The notes under the pieces were generated by a model. It saw nothing but the letters and a program-made list of their open reading frames with translations, ran no database searches and was not told the origin of the DNA. From positions 7,310,193-7,374,192 of the forward strand of contig RPFO01000154.1 of the NCBI GenBank assembly GCA_009746045.1: 64,000 bases of DNA. The letters are read 5' to 3'. Both the position numbers and the translations under genes were made by a program. Source of the stretch: Mesostigma viride. Taxonomy: Eukaryota; Streptophyta; Mesostigmatophyceae; Mesostigmatales; Mesostigmataceae. Positions 32,075 through 42,700 of the stretch are shown here, piece by piece (the first letter of the stretch is position 1; each line of letters begins with the position of its first letter).

Positions 32075-32918
32075 TGATGGCTGAGAAAGAAGCGCAGCTG
32101 TCGGAGCAGCAAGCCAGGTGCGCGGAGCTGGAGCGCCAGCTGATGGAGGCTCGGGGGTTGCTGCAGCAACAGGAGCAGCGAAACGATGAGGTGAGTAGGC
32201 ATTGAGTACATTGAGACCGATCGGGTGAAGGAGTCGGCTGCATTAAGAAGAAGGAGCGATAAGAAAGAGCCAAGGGACTTGAGATAAACTGGTGAACGGC
32301 ACAAGCGGAAGGGTGAGGTGAGCAGATGGCAGCTGAAGCGTCGCAGTTGAAGCGGCGCAGTTGAAGCGTAGCAGTTGAAGCATCGCAGTTGAAGTGTAGC
32401 AGCTGAAGCGTCGCAGTTGAAGCGTAGCAGTTGAAGCGTAGCCGTTGAAGCGGCGCAGTTGAAGCGTAGCAGTTGAAGCGTAGCAGTTGAAGTGTAGCAG
32501 CTGAAGCGTCGCAGGTGAAGCGTAGCAGGTGAAGCGTCGCAGGTGAATGTGGAATGCTGCGCGGATTCAAACGCAGGATGTCTGGCAGTGTGTGAGCGTG
32601 GTTTTTCGAGCTGGGATGTTTTTTGAAGGGCAAGATGAGAGAAGAGGTGAGTAGTGCAAAAGATCATGGAGCATTGCAACTACCTCTTCGCAAGGCAACC
32701 CTCTTTTTTCCCCCAAATGTAAAGAAACAAACTCAAGGAGTCATGGCTGTACAATGGCCGGCGTGTGGGTATAAGTGTTTGCGGGACATTCTGGGACAGC
32801 AGTGACTTGCTAGTCGCATTGCTGGGTATCGTCCGGTTGTACCTGCATAGCAGGTATTGACAGCATGGCCCGGTGTCGTTTTCTCGTGGTGGTGGTGGTG
32901 GTGGCGGTGGCGGCGGCA

Positions 32919-32954
<36 letters not shown>

Positions 32955-33829
32955 GTGGTGGCGGCGGCGGTGGCGGCGGCGGCGGCGGCGACGGCAGCGG
33001 GTGGGTGGGGTGGGGTGGGGGGTGGGGGGAGGGTGGGTGGGGTGGGGTGGGTGGGTGGGTGGGGGCGGCGGCGGCGGCGAGGGACGATGATAATGTGTGG
33101 CATCTCGCATCGCATTTCATGGGTGGAGCAGCGGAAGTATGAGGAGGAAGAACGTTGATAAATCCTTTCGATCCATGCATGGCTGATGGATGGATGGATG
33201 TATCACAGATCCTCTCCACTGGATGGATCCCCTGCAGATGCCTTGTTGATGAACAGCTCCTTGCGCAGGGTAAATGGGACAAGCGTTGGATGGGCCACCT
33301 GGGCTCTGTGCCTTGGACTAATATGTACTAGTGTGAATGAAATTTTTTTGAATGTGTGTGGGAGTGTTTGAATGCGTGTGAATGATGTTGCCCTCAACTG
33401 GTCCTACCCACCCAGTGGGTCTCCAAGGCACTACATGCAGCTTCGGAGGAGCTCCAGCGCTCCCAAGCCAGTGTGGCTGCGGCCGACCAGATGGTTGCGG
33501 TGAAGGACTCTCAGCCGTCGGCCAGGGTTGCGGAGCCGGAGCGCCAGCTGCAGCAGATGCGGGGCATGCTCAAGGAGCACTCGAAAGCAAGGCACGAGGC
33601 GGAGGCGGAGGCAGCAGCTGCAGAAGAAGCGCTGGCTGCGAAGCAAACTGAGCTGTCGAATCTTCAATGCCGGCTAGCATGGATGGAGGAGCAGCTGGAG
33701 GGGATGCGAGGGATGGTGAGGGAGGCAACGGGAAAAAGAGAGGCGGCCCAAGACAGTAACGCAGACCTGCAGCACCAGCTGGAGGAGACGCGAGGGGCGC
33801 TGAGGGCGCAGGAAGAGAGGAGGGATGCG
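32075..33829 (+). CDS. Coiled-coil protein gene, two exons recognised
   Basis: Exon about 32075-32190 reads VMAEKEAQLSEQQARCAELE and on to QQEQRNDE, then donor GTGAGT. Exon 33416-33829 (acceptor CCACCCAG) reads VSKALHAASEELQRSQASVA through LEEQLEGM-like heptads (WMEEQLEGMRGMVREA, LQHQLEETRGALRAQEERRD), then donor GTGAGT. Both are Glu/Gln/Ala-rich with heptad spacing, a long coiled coil. The two exons repeat one theme (ELERQLMEARGLLQQQEQR; LEETRGALRAQEERRD), suggesting duplicated exons. Start, end and other exons were not found; the frame 31921-32190 may extend the first exon upstream. No enzymatic domain is visible and I assign no function. A LINE on the other strand starts 130 bp downstream. 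Confidence 0.55.
32324..32549 (+). repeat. 14-bp minisatellite in an intron
   Basis: About sixteen units of GCAGTTGAAGCGTA with C/T and G/A variants, inside the intron of the coiled-coil gene. Because 14 is not divisible by three, open frames across it are the same peptide in every frame and are not genes. Confidence 0.9.
32884..33078 (+). repeat. GGT/GGC trinucleotide and GGGT tetranucleotide tract
   Basis: Uninterrupted G-rich simple repeat in the same intron: GGT, then GGC, then GGGT/GGGGT units, then GGC. It is likely to form G-quadruplexes on the plus strand. Open frames in it on both strands are repeat artefacts. Confidence 0.92.
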
Positions 33830-33835
33830 GTGAGT

Positions 33836-33950
33836 GGACGCAGGGCATGGTAGAGCGGGGCATGGTTGGGCAGGACATGGTAGAGCAGGGCACGGGTAGT
33901 GTGAGGGCATGTTAGAGCAGGGCATCGATAGAGCCAGGCATGGTAGACTT
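33836..33950 (+). repeat. Degenerate minisatellite after the coiled-coil exon
   Basis: Irregular copies of a unit near GGTAGAGCAGGGCAT (five or six), starting directly after the splice donor at 33830. Confidence 0.7.
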
Positions 33951-33960
33951 CCCCCATTAA

Positions 33961-35941
33961 TTAATTAATTAAAATCATAGCTCCGTGGGGAGCATATGTA
34001 ACACATAGCCCTGAGAAAGGGGCATCTATGGGTTTGTAATACAATCAGGGCGACAACCTGCAAGTGTAGGATGTACGACTATCACCTGCTCTGGGTGCAC
34101 TAGGTGCACCTGCACCTCCATGATGGTTCATGCCTCCTAAACAAGCACAGGCACCCAGGGGGGGCTTGAGGAGAGGGCCTAGAAGGCCTGCATGACATAT
34201 GGGGTGGAAGGTATGTGGCTAGGCTATAGCTAGGGTACACATGGCCTCTCAGCAGGGAGTAACTCCCTGCATGGGCAAAGCATGACTCGAAATTGCTACG
34301 GCTATTGCAAGGGCGGGTGTGGGCCCATCACGTAGGCATACATGGCCACGTCACTAAGCTTTCTAGTCTACACTACTGCTATATATTCCCTAGGCTGGGG
34401 TGGCTGGGGTGGCTGGGGCGGCAGGGGTCGCCTGCCAGGGCTTGTGGGCGACGTAGATGTCCGCCCCCTTCCAGTAGACCGGCTTCTGCCCCGCCGTCTG
34501 CCGAAGCTGGAGGTAGGTCGGCCATAACTCCCGTCGCCGTTGTTGCTGCGTCAAGGTCAAGTCGTCGTCCAGCGTGTAGGCGGTCCCCCCAAGCCGATTG
34601 CGACACTTGAGGAACTCCATCTTATCCGCCATGGTGTCAAAGGTGAGGAGCAAGGGGGAGGGGCCGGCCTTACCCCGCGAGCGGGGAAGGCGGGTCACCC
34701 CCCGCGGCTTGCCCTTACCAGTGATAGCCATGGGGACAAGGATTTTGTTCTCAAACGCCATGGCAAGGGTCTCGGGGGTCTCGTCCTGCAGCGGGTCGAA
34801 GTGCTTGACTATGACGTTAAGGCTGCGCTTGGCGAGCTCGGCCTCCTCGCGGAGGTCCAGCGTCTGCTGCTTAAGCTGGGCGGCGACGGCGGAGGTGGTG
34901 GAGGTGGCGTGCTGCTTAAGCATGTCTGCCCAGGTCGGGATGGGAGGAGCATCGCCGGCATGGCCAGCAGGGGCTGGCCGAGCGGCGATGTCCTTCACCG
35001 CCTGGGCGGTGATGCCGGCGGTGTTCTGCAAGCATTCGATGGCTATGGCATTGTCCTGCAGGCGCTTGTCGATGGCGAGGAGCTGGGCGGTGAGGGCGTC
35101 GGTTGTGGTGGAGGTGGAGGCGTGGAGCTTGGAGGTGGCGGTGGTGGTGGAGGAGAGGAGGGGAAGCTCGTCAGCCAGCGTGCCCCCCATGGCCGCCACA
35201 TCTGCGGCGAGGGGGGTTACGTGCTGCACGAGGGCCTGGTTGATGATGGAGCGGATTTCGGAGGTGGAATTCATGGAGGTGGGGGCCCAGATCTCGGCGA
35301 CAGAGCGCCCGAGGAGGGAGCAGAGGGCGATGAGCTGAAGGCGGGGGCGGGGGAGGCTGGGCAGATTCGGCATGTAAGTACCGGCCTCGGCACCTCCAGG
35401 CGAAGTGAGGCGACCGAGGTCGCCAAGGTGCCGGCACAGGGCAAGAAGCGAGGTGCGCGACCCGTAAAGCACGGCGCTCATAAAAAGGGTGGGCTTTGCG
35501 TTGCAGTTTGCCCACCATACGGCTGATTTGGCGTCAAAGTCGATTTCTTTCCAGCCCGGCTCGGCAGGGGGCGCCGGATCCTCAGGGCGGCTGCGTTTAG
35601 GCTCAGGCGATGCAGAGGGCGAGGCAAGCCCGTGAGGGGGCTGGGCAACCACCAGTGCACGACTAGTGTCACCGCTACCTTCCGGACCTGTGAGCGGAGC
35701 TGCAGCCGGAGCTGCAGACGTATTTTCATTGCCTAACGCATTCGCCAGGCTGCGTTGCGTTGTTGTGCGTTTGCTCGTCATAATAGCAGTTCGCGTAATA
35801 GCTGCAGGCCGGTCACAATACTGCGTTACAGCTGTAACCGTTTATAGTAGCAGATGCGCCTAGAAAAGATGCATCGGTTGCAAGTGAGCTGACGGAATTT
35901 GGGGCTCAGACGCGAAAGTTCTGAGCTCCGCCGTCAGCCAT
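33961..35941 (-). mobile_element. LINE with ORF1 and 3' tail but no visible reverse transcriptase
   Basis: On the minus strand the 5' end at 35941 matches the LINE start at 7191. ORF1 follows (35781-34390). About 90 bp later comes a 3' region like that of 43981-44286 and 46825-47030, ending with a hairpin (GCTCCCCACGGAGC) and TTAATTAATTAA at 33961. No RT frame lies between. It is either a deletion derivative carrying ORF1 only, comparable to mammalian half-L1 elements, or two adjacent fragments; I found no target duplication. Confidence 0.6.
34390..35781 (-). CDS. LINE ORF1 protein, intact 463 residues
   Basis: Starts MTSKRTTTQRSLANALGNEN, then a Pro-rich part with PEPKRSRPEDPAPP. A helical region follows (IDFDAKSAVWWANCNAKPTL, SAVLYGSRTSLLALCRHLG), then a Thr/Ala-rich linker. 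A coiled-coil-like stretch (VAAQLKQQTLDLREEAELAK) leads to a C-terminal domain (VKHFDPLQDETPETLAMAF to DLTLTQQQRRRELWPTYLQL), the layout of L1-type ORF1 proteins, which bind element RNA. It has no CCHC knuckle. The upstream 160 bp to 35941 is the 5' UTR. No frame break is seen, unlike the plus-strand copy. The end (TPAAPATPATPA) is coded by GGCTGGGGT-type repeats and may be a local expansion. Confidence 0.72.
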   Translation of the reverse strand: MTSKRTTTQRSLANALGNENTSAAPAAAPLTGPEGSGDTSRALVVAQPPHGLASPSASPEPKRSRPEDPAPPAEPGWKEIDFDAKSAVWWANCNAKPTLFMSAVLYGSRTSLLALCRHLGDLGRLTSPGGAEAGTYMPNLPSLPRPRLQLIALCSLLGRSVAEIWAPTSMNSTSEIRSIINQALVQHVTPLAADVAAMGGTLADELPLLSSTTTATSKLHASTSTTTDALTAQLLAIDKRLQDNAIAIECLQNTAGITAQAVKDIAARPAPAGHAGDAPPIPTWADMLKQHATSTTSAVAAQLKQQTLDLREEAELAKRSLNVIVKHFDPLQDETPETLAMAFENKILVPMAITGKGKPRGVTRLPRSRGKAGPSPLLLTFDTMADKMEFLKCRNRLGGTAYTLDDDLTLTQQQRRRELWPTYLQLRQTAGQKPVYWKGADIYVAHKPWQATPAAPATPATPA

Positions 35942-36192
35942 GGCTACCTCGTGGCTCGTGGCTAGGGAAATCTGGGTATAGGTCACTTCCCCCATGGGAT
36001 ATCATTAGTTGGGTGATGAGCTGCACATGAGGAATCTTGTGGGGGTGGCGCTGTAAGCAAGTGACTGACTGAAGGCATAGCTGCGAGGGCAGCTATTGTG
36101 AGGCAATATGTCAATGTAGACTCTCAGCGTCCCAGGCTGCAGCACTTCTGCTGTAAGAAAGCACGTGCCAGCTTGCAAGTTAAGTGGTAGCG
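35942..36192. other. Spacer without recognised gene
   Basis: No repeat or gene recognised between the LINE 5' end and the next short ORF. Confidence 0.4.
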
Positions 36193-36357
36193 ATGCGGAT
36201 GCGTAATGGAAGTCTGGATCTTGGGTTCAGTTACGTGTTCATGCTAATTGTTGGCATGGTGATGGCAGCTGCTTGCGGCGCGGTCGAACCTGTCTCTTCA
36301 GCGCCTCCACGCTGTCCCTGCACACGACAGACGTGGGCAGCTCCCCAAATATTATGA
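36193..36357 (+). CDS. Short ORF with signal-peptide-like start, possible 5' exon
   Basis: From ATG 36193: MRMRNGSLDLGFSYVF, then a hydrophobic run (MLIVGMVMAAACGA) and a Pro/Cys-rich end before TGA. It could be a leader exon for the ankyrin gene downstream, but no matching donor is evident. Weak. Confidence 0.2.
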   Translation: MRMRNGSLDLGFSYVFMLIVGMVMAAACGAVEPVSSAPPRCPCTRQTWAAPQIL

Positions 36358-36661
36358 TAAGAAAATTCTTACCTTAAGAGTTCATTTTGTGCACTAGGGT
36401 GGACTTCTGGCCTCTTTTCTTTCTTTTTTCTTTTTTCCCCTGGCCAAGTCCGACGATTCATACTGCATGAAGTAAGCTGCTCTTAACCATCATGTCCTTC
36501 AAGAAAATTTTAAGGGTGTTTTTACGTGGGTTGGTGCATGGCGCCCTGTCAAGGCTATCTCTAATATCAAAGAGACAATCTACAGCTATGCTATCCTGAC
36601 GTTTATTTTGCCCATAAACAAATGTTATATCCCTGACCCCTGTCTGTGATTTTGTGTGCAG

Positions 36662-36746
36662 TGTTTGATTCTTGCAGCAGGAAAAGGCTGCCTGGAAATC
36701 GTCCAGCGGCTGGTTGAGGACGGCGCTGATGTCAACGCCAGTAATG

Positions 36747-36786
<40 letters not shown>

Positions 36787-39700
36787 TCACTGTAGTATAG
36801 TACAGCTGATGTCAACGCCAGTAATGAGGGGTGTGTGTGTGTGAGTGAGTGTGTGTGCTGATGAGCATGCCAAACGGGCGTGTTGGTGTCCCTTTGTACT
36901 TTGACTTGAGCGAGGGTAACAACACGATGATGCCAAGCAAGGCTGCATTAAAGTGGTTGTGTGCTCAGATGCTCGGCATGTGCAAGCGGAAGCGCTAGTT
37001 GGTTCTTTGGGTAAGGTCACTCACGTAGTAGGCGGCTTGGATTTGGCCCCCCTTGCCTTGGACCAGGTGGCCCCCTCTTTCTGGGGCCAGATGGCCTTGT
37101 GCTTGTGTAGCCTGCCATACTGAACGAGACTGCCAGTAGACTGCAGCGACGGTTGGACAGGGAGAGGCGTTTATGGCAAGTGCGTTGCATATACGGTAAA
37201 ACCAGCAAGCAGGGATGGTTCGTGCCCAAAATTTTGAAGGGTCAGGTTTCGCCTTCCCTTTTTTTAATGATTACTATCATCGTTATTTTTTGTGTGAGCA
37301 TGCCCCGATATCCCTCTTTTCTTCCTAGCGGATGGCCGGCAACAGCATGGCCAGACGTCAACACCTCTCTTCTTCTTCAGATCTTTAGATGCGTGCGTGG
37401 TCTCCTGGTACTGACGTGATGTGGTGCGGTTGCCTGAGTTGCTGCGTGCAGGGTGGGCATACACCGCTGATGGATGCATCAGACACCGGCCACTTGAGCG
37501 TTGTCCAGCTCCTGATCGACAAGGGAGGTCTTGTCAACGCCAGGGATGAAGTAGGTTCCTACAGCTGCAGCACTTGCTTCTGCAGCTGCAGCGCTTGTTT
37601 TAGAGTTGCAGCGTTTCTTTTTATGGGGTTTCGGTAGAAGCGACACGCATGTCTTATGGCGGTGGGTGGACATGGATGCGAGCTCTTGGCACCGCTGGCC
37701 CTTTGTCCCTAGCTTTGCCATCAATCGTGAGCAGCCATCAATCGTTAACAGCCTAGTTGGCATGAGCGTGCGCATTTTATCAAGCATTCCTCAATCCATT
37801 CTTCTGGCAGCGCGCTTGTATATTCCAACGCCCTCGCCATGCAGCAAGATTGATGTCATGAGAAATGCTCCTCAGACACCCTCTGCGTGGTGCTCTTGCT
37901 GACGGAGCGGCAATTCGTGCAGTTTCATAGGCCTCACAATTGCAATTTCATTGGGCTTTGCAAGGGGATATCGGGGCTTAATTATGTCCATTAGCCAGCT
38001 GTCGATGTTAGCTAACCAGCAGGCCTAAGCTGGGTTTGATGTTTTCCTGGCATTGCAAACCATGCTCGTGATGTGATGCATTTGTTTGCAGTATGGGTGG
38101 ACGCCACTGATGCGTGCGGCACGAAAGGGCCACCTCGATGTCGTTCGGCTTCTCATCAAAACAGGCGCGGATGTCAATGCCAGGGATGATGTACGTTTTG
38201 AGGGGCGGTATGGAGCTGATCATGTTGGAAGGCTCTTTTGATATCCCTTGCAATGCCGGCTGCTGGTGTGAATGCCGATTCTTTGCAAGGTATGCGTTTG
38301 TGGTCACTCAATCGCTGGTACAGGCATCAATGGACATGACGCTAAAGACTGTTATGCCCTGCGTGCCCCCATGCGCATGCTAAACAGGATTAGGCCCATG
38401 TACCGCGTGTGTGTGCCACTCGCTTCCGGACAGAGTAGGTTTGCCAGTTCTTGTCTACCCAGCTGGTCTGAAAGCACATTCGATCCTCACTCTCCTTGCC
38501 AGCCCGCAAAGGAATCATGCTAAGCACAAGTATCGCAGCTTGCGTGGTTGTCATTTAACCCGTCATTGTCTAAATAAGTTGATCTGCCAAATGATTCCAG
38601 AGCTTGTGCCCGCTGGCCAGCGGAGACTGGTTATGGTTTTGCTGGCAATTTAGTCTGAATGTGGGTAAAGAAGTGATCGGCCAAGGAAGGCTCAGTGATT
38701 GGCCGAGGAAGGCCCTTGCGTGGGTACGTCCATCGCTCCCTTGTGTGGGTGCTGCAGATAGCCCGCCGAGCTTCTGAGACTGTGGGAGTGATGCCCATTT
38801 TTTAAAGAAAGGGAGGTCCCCCCTTGAGGTTGCCGCACGATGAAGCTCATTCAACGAGGCCCAACATGCAGAAATTTGACAGCCAAATAGTTCATCTGCG
38901 GGCATATTCAGAATTTCTGGCAAGATAATGAGAAGGACGTTGTGCCGTTGCACAATCCCAATCTGCTCCACAGGCCGCTCTTCCCCCGCAATCTTTGCGA
39001 CCTTTTTACTTCCAGAACGAGTAACTGCTGTTGAAAACCTTACCTAGCTAGTACCTTACCTAGCTAGTACTTTACCTAATACTTCAGTCATGAACTATGA
39101 AAGCGTAAACGACAACAGGGTCAGCGTGAATCACAGGTTGTTGATTCTTCTCATATTAGCAATCATTGCTGTGAGGGTCTGAGGCATTCGCGTGTGCGGA
39201 GTTCATGTGAAACATCGCAGTGCTTCGCATAATCATTGAGATGTCAAGCTAATGCTCATGGGCGCACTTCAATGTTTTGAAGGATGCGGGTCATGCCCTC
39301 CAGAGGCTGTGGCCTCACGGCCGCTTGGCCTCATGGCCCAGATTGCTGCGAGTCCACCTGGCCAGCTGCCTGGCAACTGGTTTAGTTCCTAGGCCGGAGA
39401 CGGTTTTTTCTTTGCGTTGGAGGTTTTGTGGTTTGGCAAAGCTACAACAGCTGGATGTGTAGACCTTCAATCATGGCAAGTGATGACAGACCCATGTCTT
39501 CATTCTGTTCATGTTCATCAATTGAAGGAGTATTGCTGCCGCAGCATGTGCACTGGGCGAGACTCTGTGTCGGCTGCACGCATCATTGGTTGTTTTGTGA
39601 ATTGACAAGATTTTTTCACGTTCATGACTGCAGGGTGGTTGGACACCGCTGATGTGGGCGGCGCAACAAGGCCGCCTTGAGATCGTTCGACACCTGATGG

Positions 39701-42700
39701 AGAAGAGAGCGGATATCCATGCGAGGGACGATGTACGCGGTGGAAGCCAAACATCTGCATGTCCAACAGTGTATAATGAAAATGGCTACGATGTTACTAC
39801 GGAACGATGTGTGTTGCGAGGGCCATTGCGCTATGTGACCCCGTCTGTTATAAGTGGGAAGAGGCATGGTGTTGAAGATGGTTTGCATCCTTAACATTGG
39901 GCTGTCCATGGATCCTATGCAGACCAAATGATAGAGAGGGCCTATGATCTGTCCTTGGCTTTGAAGAGGGTCCACATCAGTGCGGGTTTCGGACCGTGAT
40001 GGGAAATGGTGTGCCCCCACAGGAGCGCTGTAGTTAATAGGTTTTATCACTTAGTTCTGCCATGCATCTCGGTTTGGGCCCTTGGAATGGTCTACCAGCA
40101 CGCAAGGAGGAGCATGTTTATCTTTCAAGGGTATTGTTTTGGGATTTTGTTGATTTCGTTACCATGGAAACGCCTGGGTGGATGCGAGCAGAACGCGGAA
40201 ACGCCACTGCATGTCGCGGCGCGGCGAGGTCACCTTGAGACCGTCTGGCACTTGACTGAGAACGGCGCCGATGTCAACGCCGCCACCAAGGTATTGGGGA
40301 GGGCATCTCGTTATTCTGAACTATATCAAATCACCAAGGTATTGGGGAGGGCAGTGATGGGCCATACGCGATACGCGTCGTACGCGGCCCCAGGTGTATA
40401 ATGTATAATACGCGGTGTATAATGTATTATACGCTAATCGTACGCTAACTGTTGAAAACCCCTTTTTTGGCATGGTTTTGAGGGGTTTTCAACATTCTGA
40501 GCAACCAAGCATGGTCTGCTGGTGTTTTTGCCATACCTTTTGGCTATACATGACATATATAGCATGACCTTGGCATTGTCATCACTACCTAGAAATACAA
40601 GCATAGTTTCTAACGGTCTAACTTGATAGTTTCTCTTCAAAATCGAGACAACATGCAACTCAGTATCAATACCAGTACGTATCAATTCACAACTCACTGG
40701 AAAGGATAATAAATTTGTAGAACTCAAGATATGAATGCACTATACATTGCCCCGAGGTGTCGATGACATTGAAGGGCGTCGATGGCATTGAAAGGCGCAA
40801 ATGAATGCCTCGCACAGCTCCTCGTCCAGCTGCTCTTTGCTGAGCCCATAAGGTGCGGGCAAATTACCGTCGGTGGATTGGCCCTTTGATGATCCGCTTG
40901 GCCCAGCCGCCCCAGCAGCGCGCCCCGAGGTGTTGCTGGCATGAGCGGACACCCAGTTAGAGGCGTCGGTTTCTACAACGTCTGCAAGCCTGTCTTTAAG
41001 TGCCGCCCGCACATCAGCCTGCTTCTTGGCGTCACTAGTCGCCTTCCTCTTCCTGGTATTGCTTTCCTTCTCCGCCTGCTCGACCAGCAGCCTGTAACGG
41101 AGTACTCCATCATCCATGTAGTAGTTATTTGTCTGCTGCCCATTCTTGAGGATGCGCTCTTTGCTAATGTATGTCCAGACAGTTTCGGATGTGGCCTCTT
41201 CTTCATCGGGCCGCACATCATCATCGTGTTCCATTGACTCATTCGTGTCAGCCATGCCTGGATGTCGATATGCTACGATATAGGTGCCAGACGACCACGA
41301 CGTTGCTGGCACACCTTATCACCTTCTTGATGATGAATCTTCAGCCTTCCCGCCTTCACATTCCCGCCTTCACAAGTCACAATGAACGCACTTTTCCAGG
41401 TAAATAGGTGTACGTTTATTCCAAATATAGCCAGTAGTTAATCCCTGCTAAGCCTAGGGTATCAAGATGTCAGTGGCTAAAACGGAGCCTTACTAGACCA
41501 CGGAAGCCACTGGACTTCTAATGGGTTGTCATTGGGCATGTGGGTAAAGATCCTATTTTTGCCCATGAGGTCATGAAAGATCTCAAGTGGGCTGGGCTTA
41601 TCCTGGTCCGCGCCAGGGTCCCAGATTTTGTTTTGTTCATTTGCAACCATCCAGAAGCGACACAATGAACGTACAATGAACGCACTTTTAGCTTTAGTGC
41701 ATTATACACTAGCTAGCTCATCACACAATTATTTGTTCCTACTACAGGTCGGCGCGCCGCAGTCTAGGCAAGCAACGCGGGCTGTAAAATGATGCCAAAA
41801 CCCACCACGTAAGCCAAAAACACGCCAAAAATACGCGAAAATACGCAAAAATGCGCAAAAATACGCGTTGCGTATAAAAGTACCCCATTTTCGTACGCGC
41901 CGCTTGCGTATCGCGCATAATACGCTAAATACGGCGTATAATACGGCGTATGGCGCATCACTGGGGGAGGGCATCTCGTTATTCTGAACTAAATCAAATC
42001 ACCAAGGTATTGGGGAAAGCATCTCGTTATTCTGAACTATATCAAATCACCAAGGTATGTGAAAAGGCCACTCACGGTACTCTGAGCTATTGAACTTCCA
42101 AGTATTCTTTACAGGGGTGATATGCTTACGAATGACCATATCCCACGGCCCTCCCTCATCGTGCCTGTTAATGGACATGCAAGTTAGTTGTTGTCGCCAT
42201 TTTCCATCCTTGGCTTTTAGCAGTGAAAGCCAAGGATGGAACAGTAGGCGAGAGTGCTTGAAGGTTACAGCCTAGATGGTACCATATCGATCATGTCGTT
42301 GCATTCGTCAGCGCTGGCCAACCGGCGTGAATACTTCCTGCCCTTTATGACCTTGCCATGCGTGCAGGGCTGTCGTTTGAGGCATAGGCTGTAAATAAGA
42401 GTAGAGCCCTGAGTCCCTGATGCCCTGCGCTCCTCGGCTGGTGTGTCTCCACCTCTTTCAGGTGACATGCAGGTCTCTGTTTGCCCCTCGGGATATTTTT
42501 TCTAGTTGTTGACGTAATGTGCAGCGGATCGTGACGCACATGGTCTATTTTATGTTTTATAGATATCATGTCTTGTGTATCTGTTGTGTGCACATGTGCA
42601 GGAGGGGTGCACCGTTCTAATGTATGCGGCCGCCGGTGGTCTTTTGGATGCCATTCGGCACCTCATTGAGAAAGGCGCGGATGCCAGTGCCAGGAATGAG

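Larger units (their letters stand above)
40285..42053 (+). repeat. 48-bp tandem repeat spanning the donor of an ankyrin exon, split by a transposon
   Basis: The unit starts with CACCAAGGTATTGGGG, which includes the exon end and GT donor. Copy 1 is 40285-40332. Copy 2 starts at 40333, is interrupted by the hAT element and resumes at 41964. Copy 3 and a partial fourth follow to 42053. Each copy repeats a potential AAG/GT donor. Confidence 0.9.

Noticed and set aside
31909-32679. Minus-strand ORFs of 224-256 codons with Leu/Phe/Asn/Cys repeats
   Set aside because: They cover the 14-bp minisatellite and the antisense of a coiled-coil exon; the peptide repeat is frame-independent.
34540-35526. 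Plus-strand 328-codon Gly/Val-rich ORF
   Set aside because: Antisense shadow of the LINE ORF1 on the minus strand.
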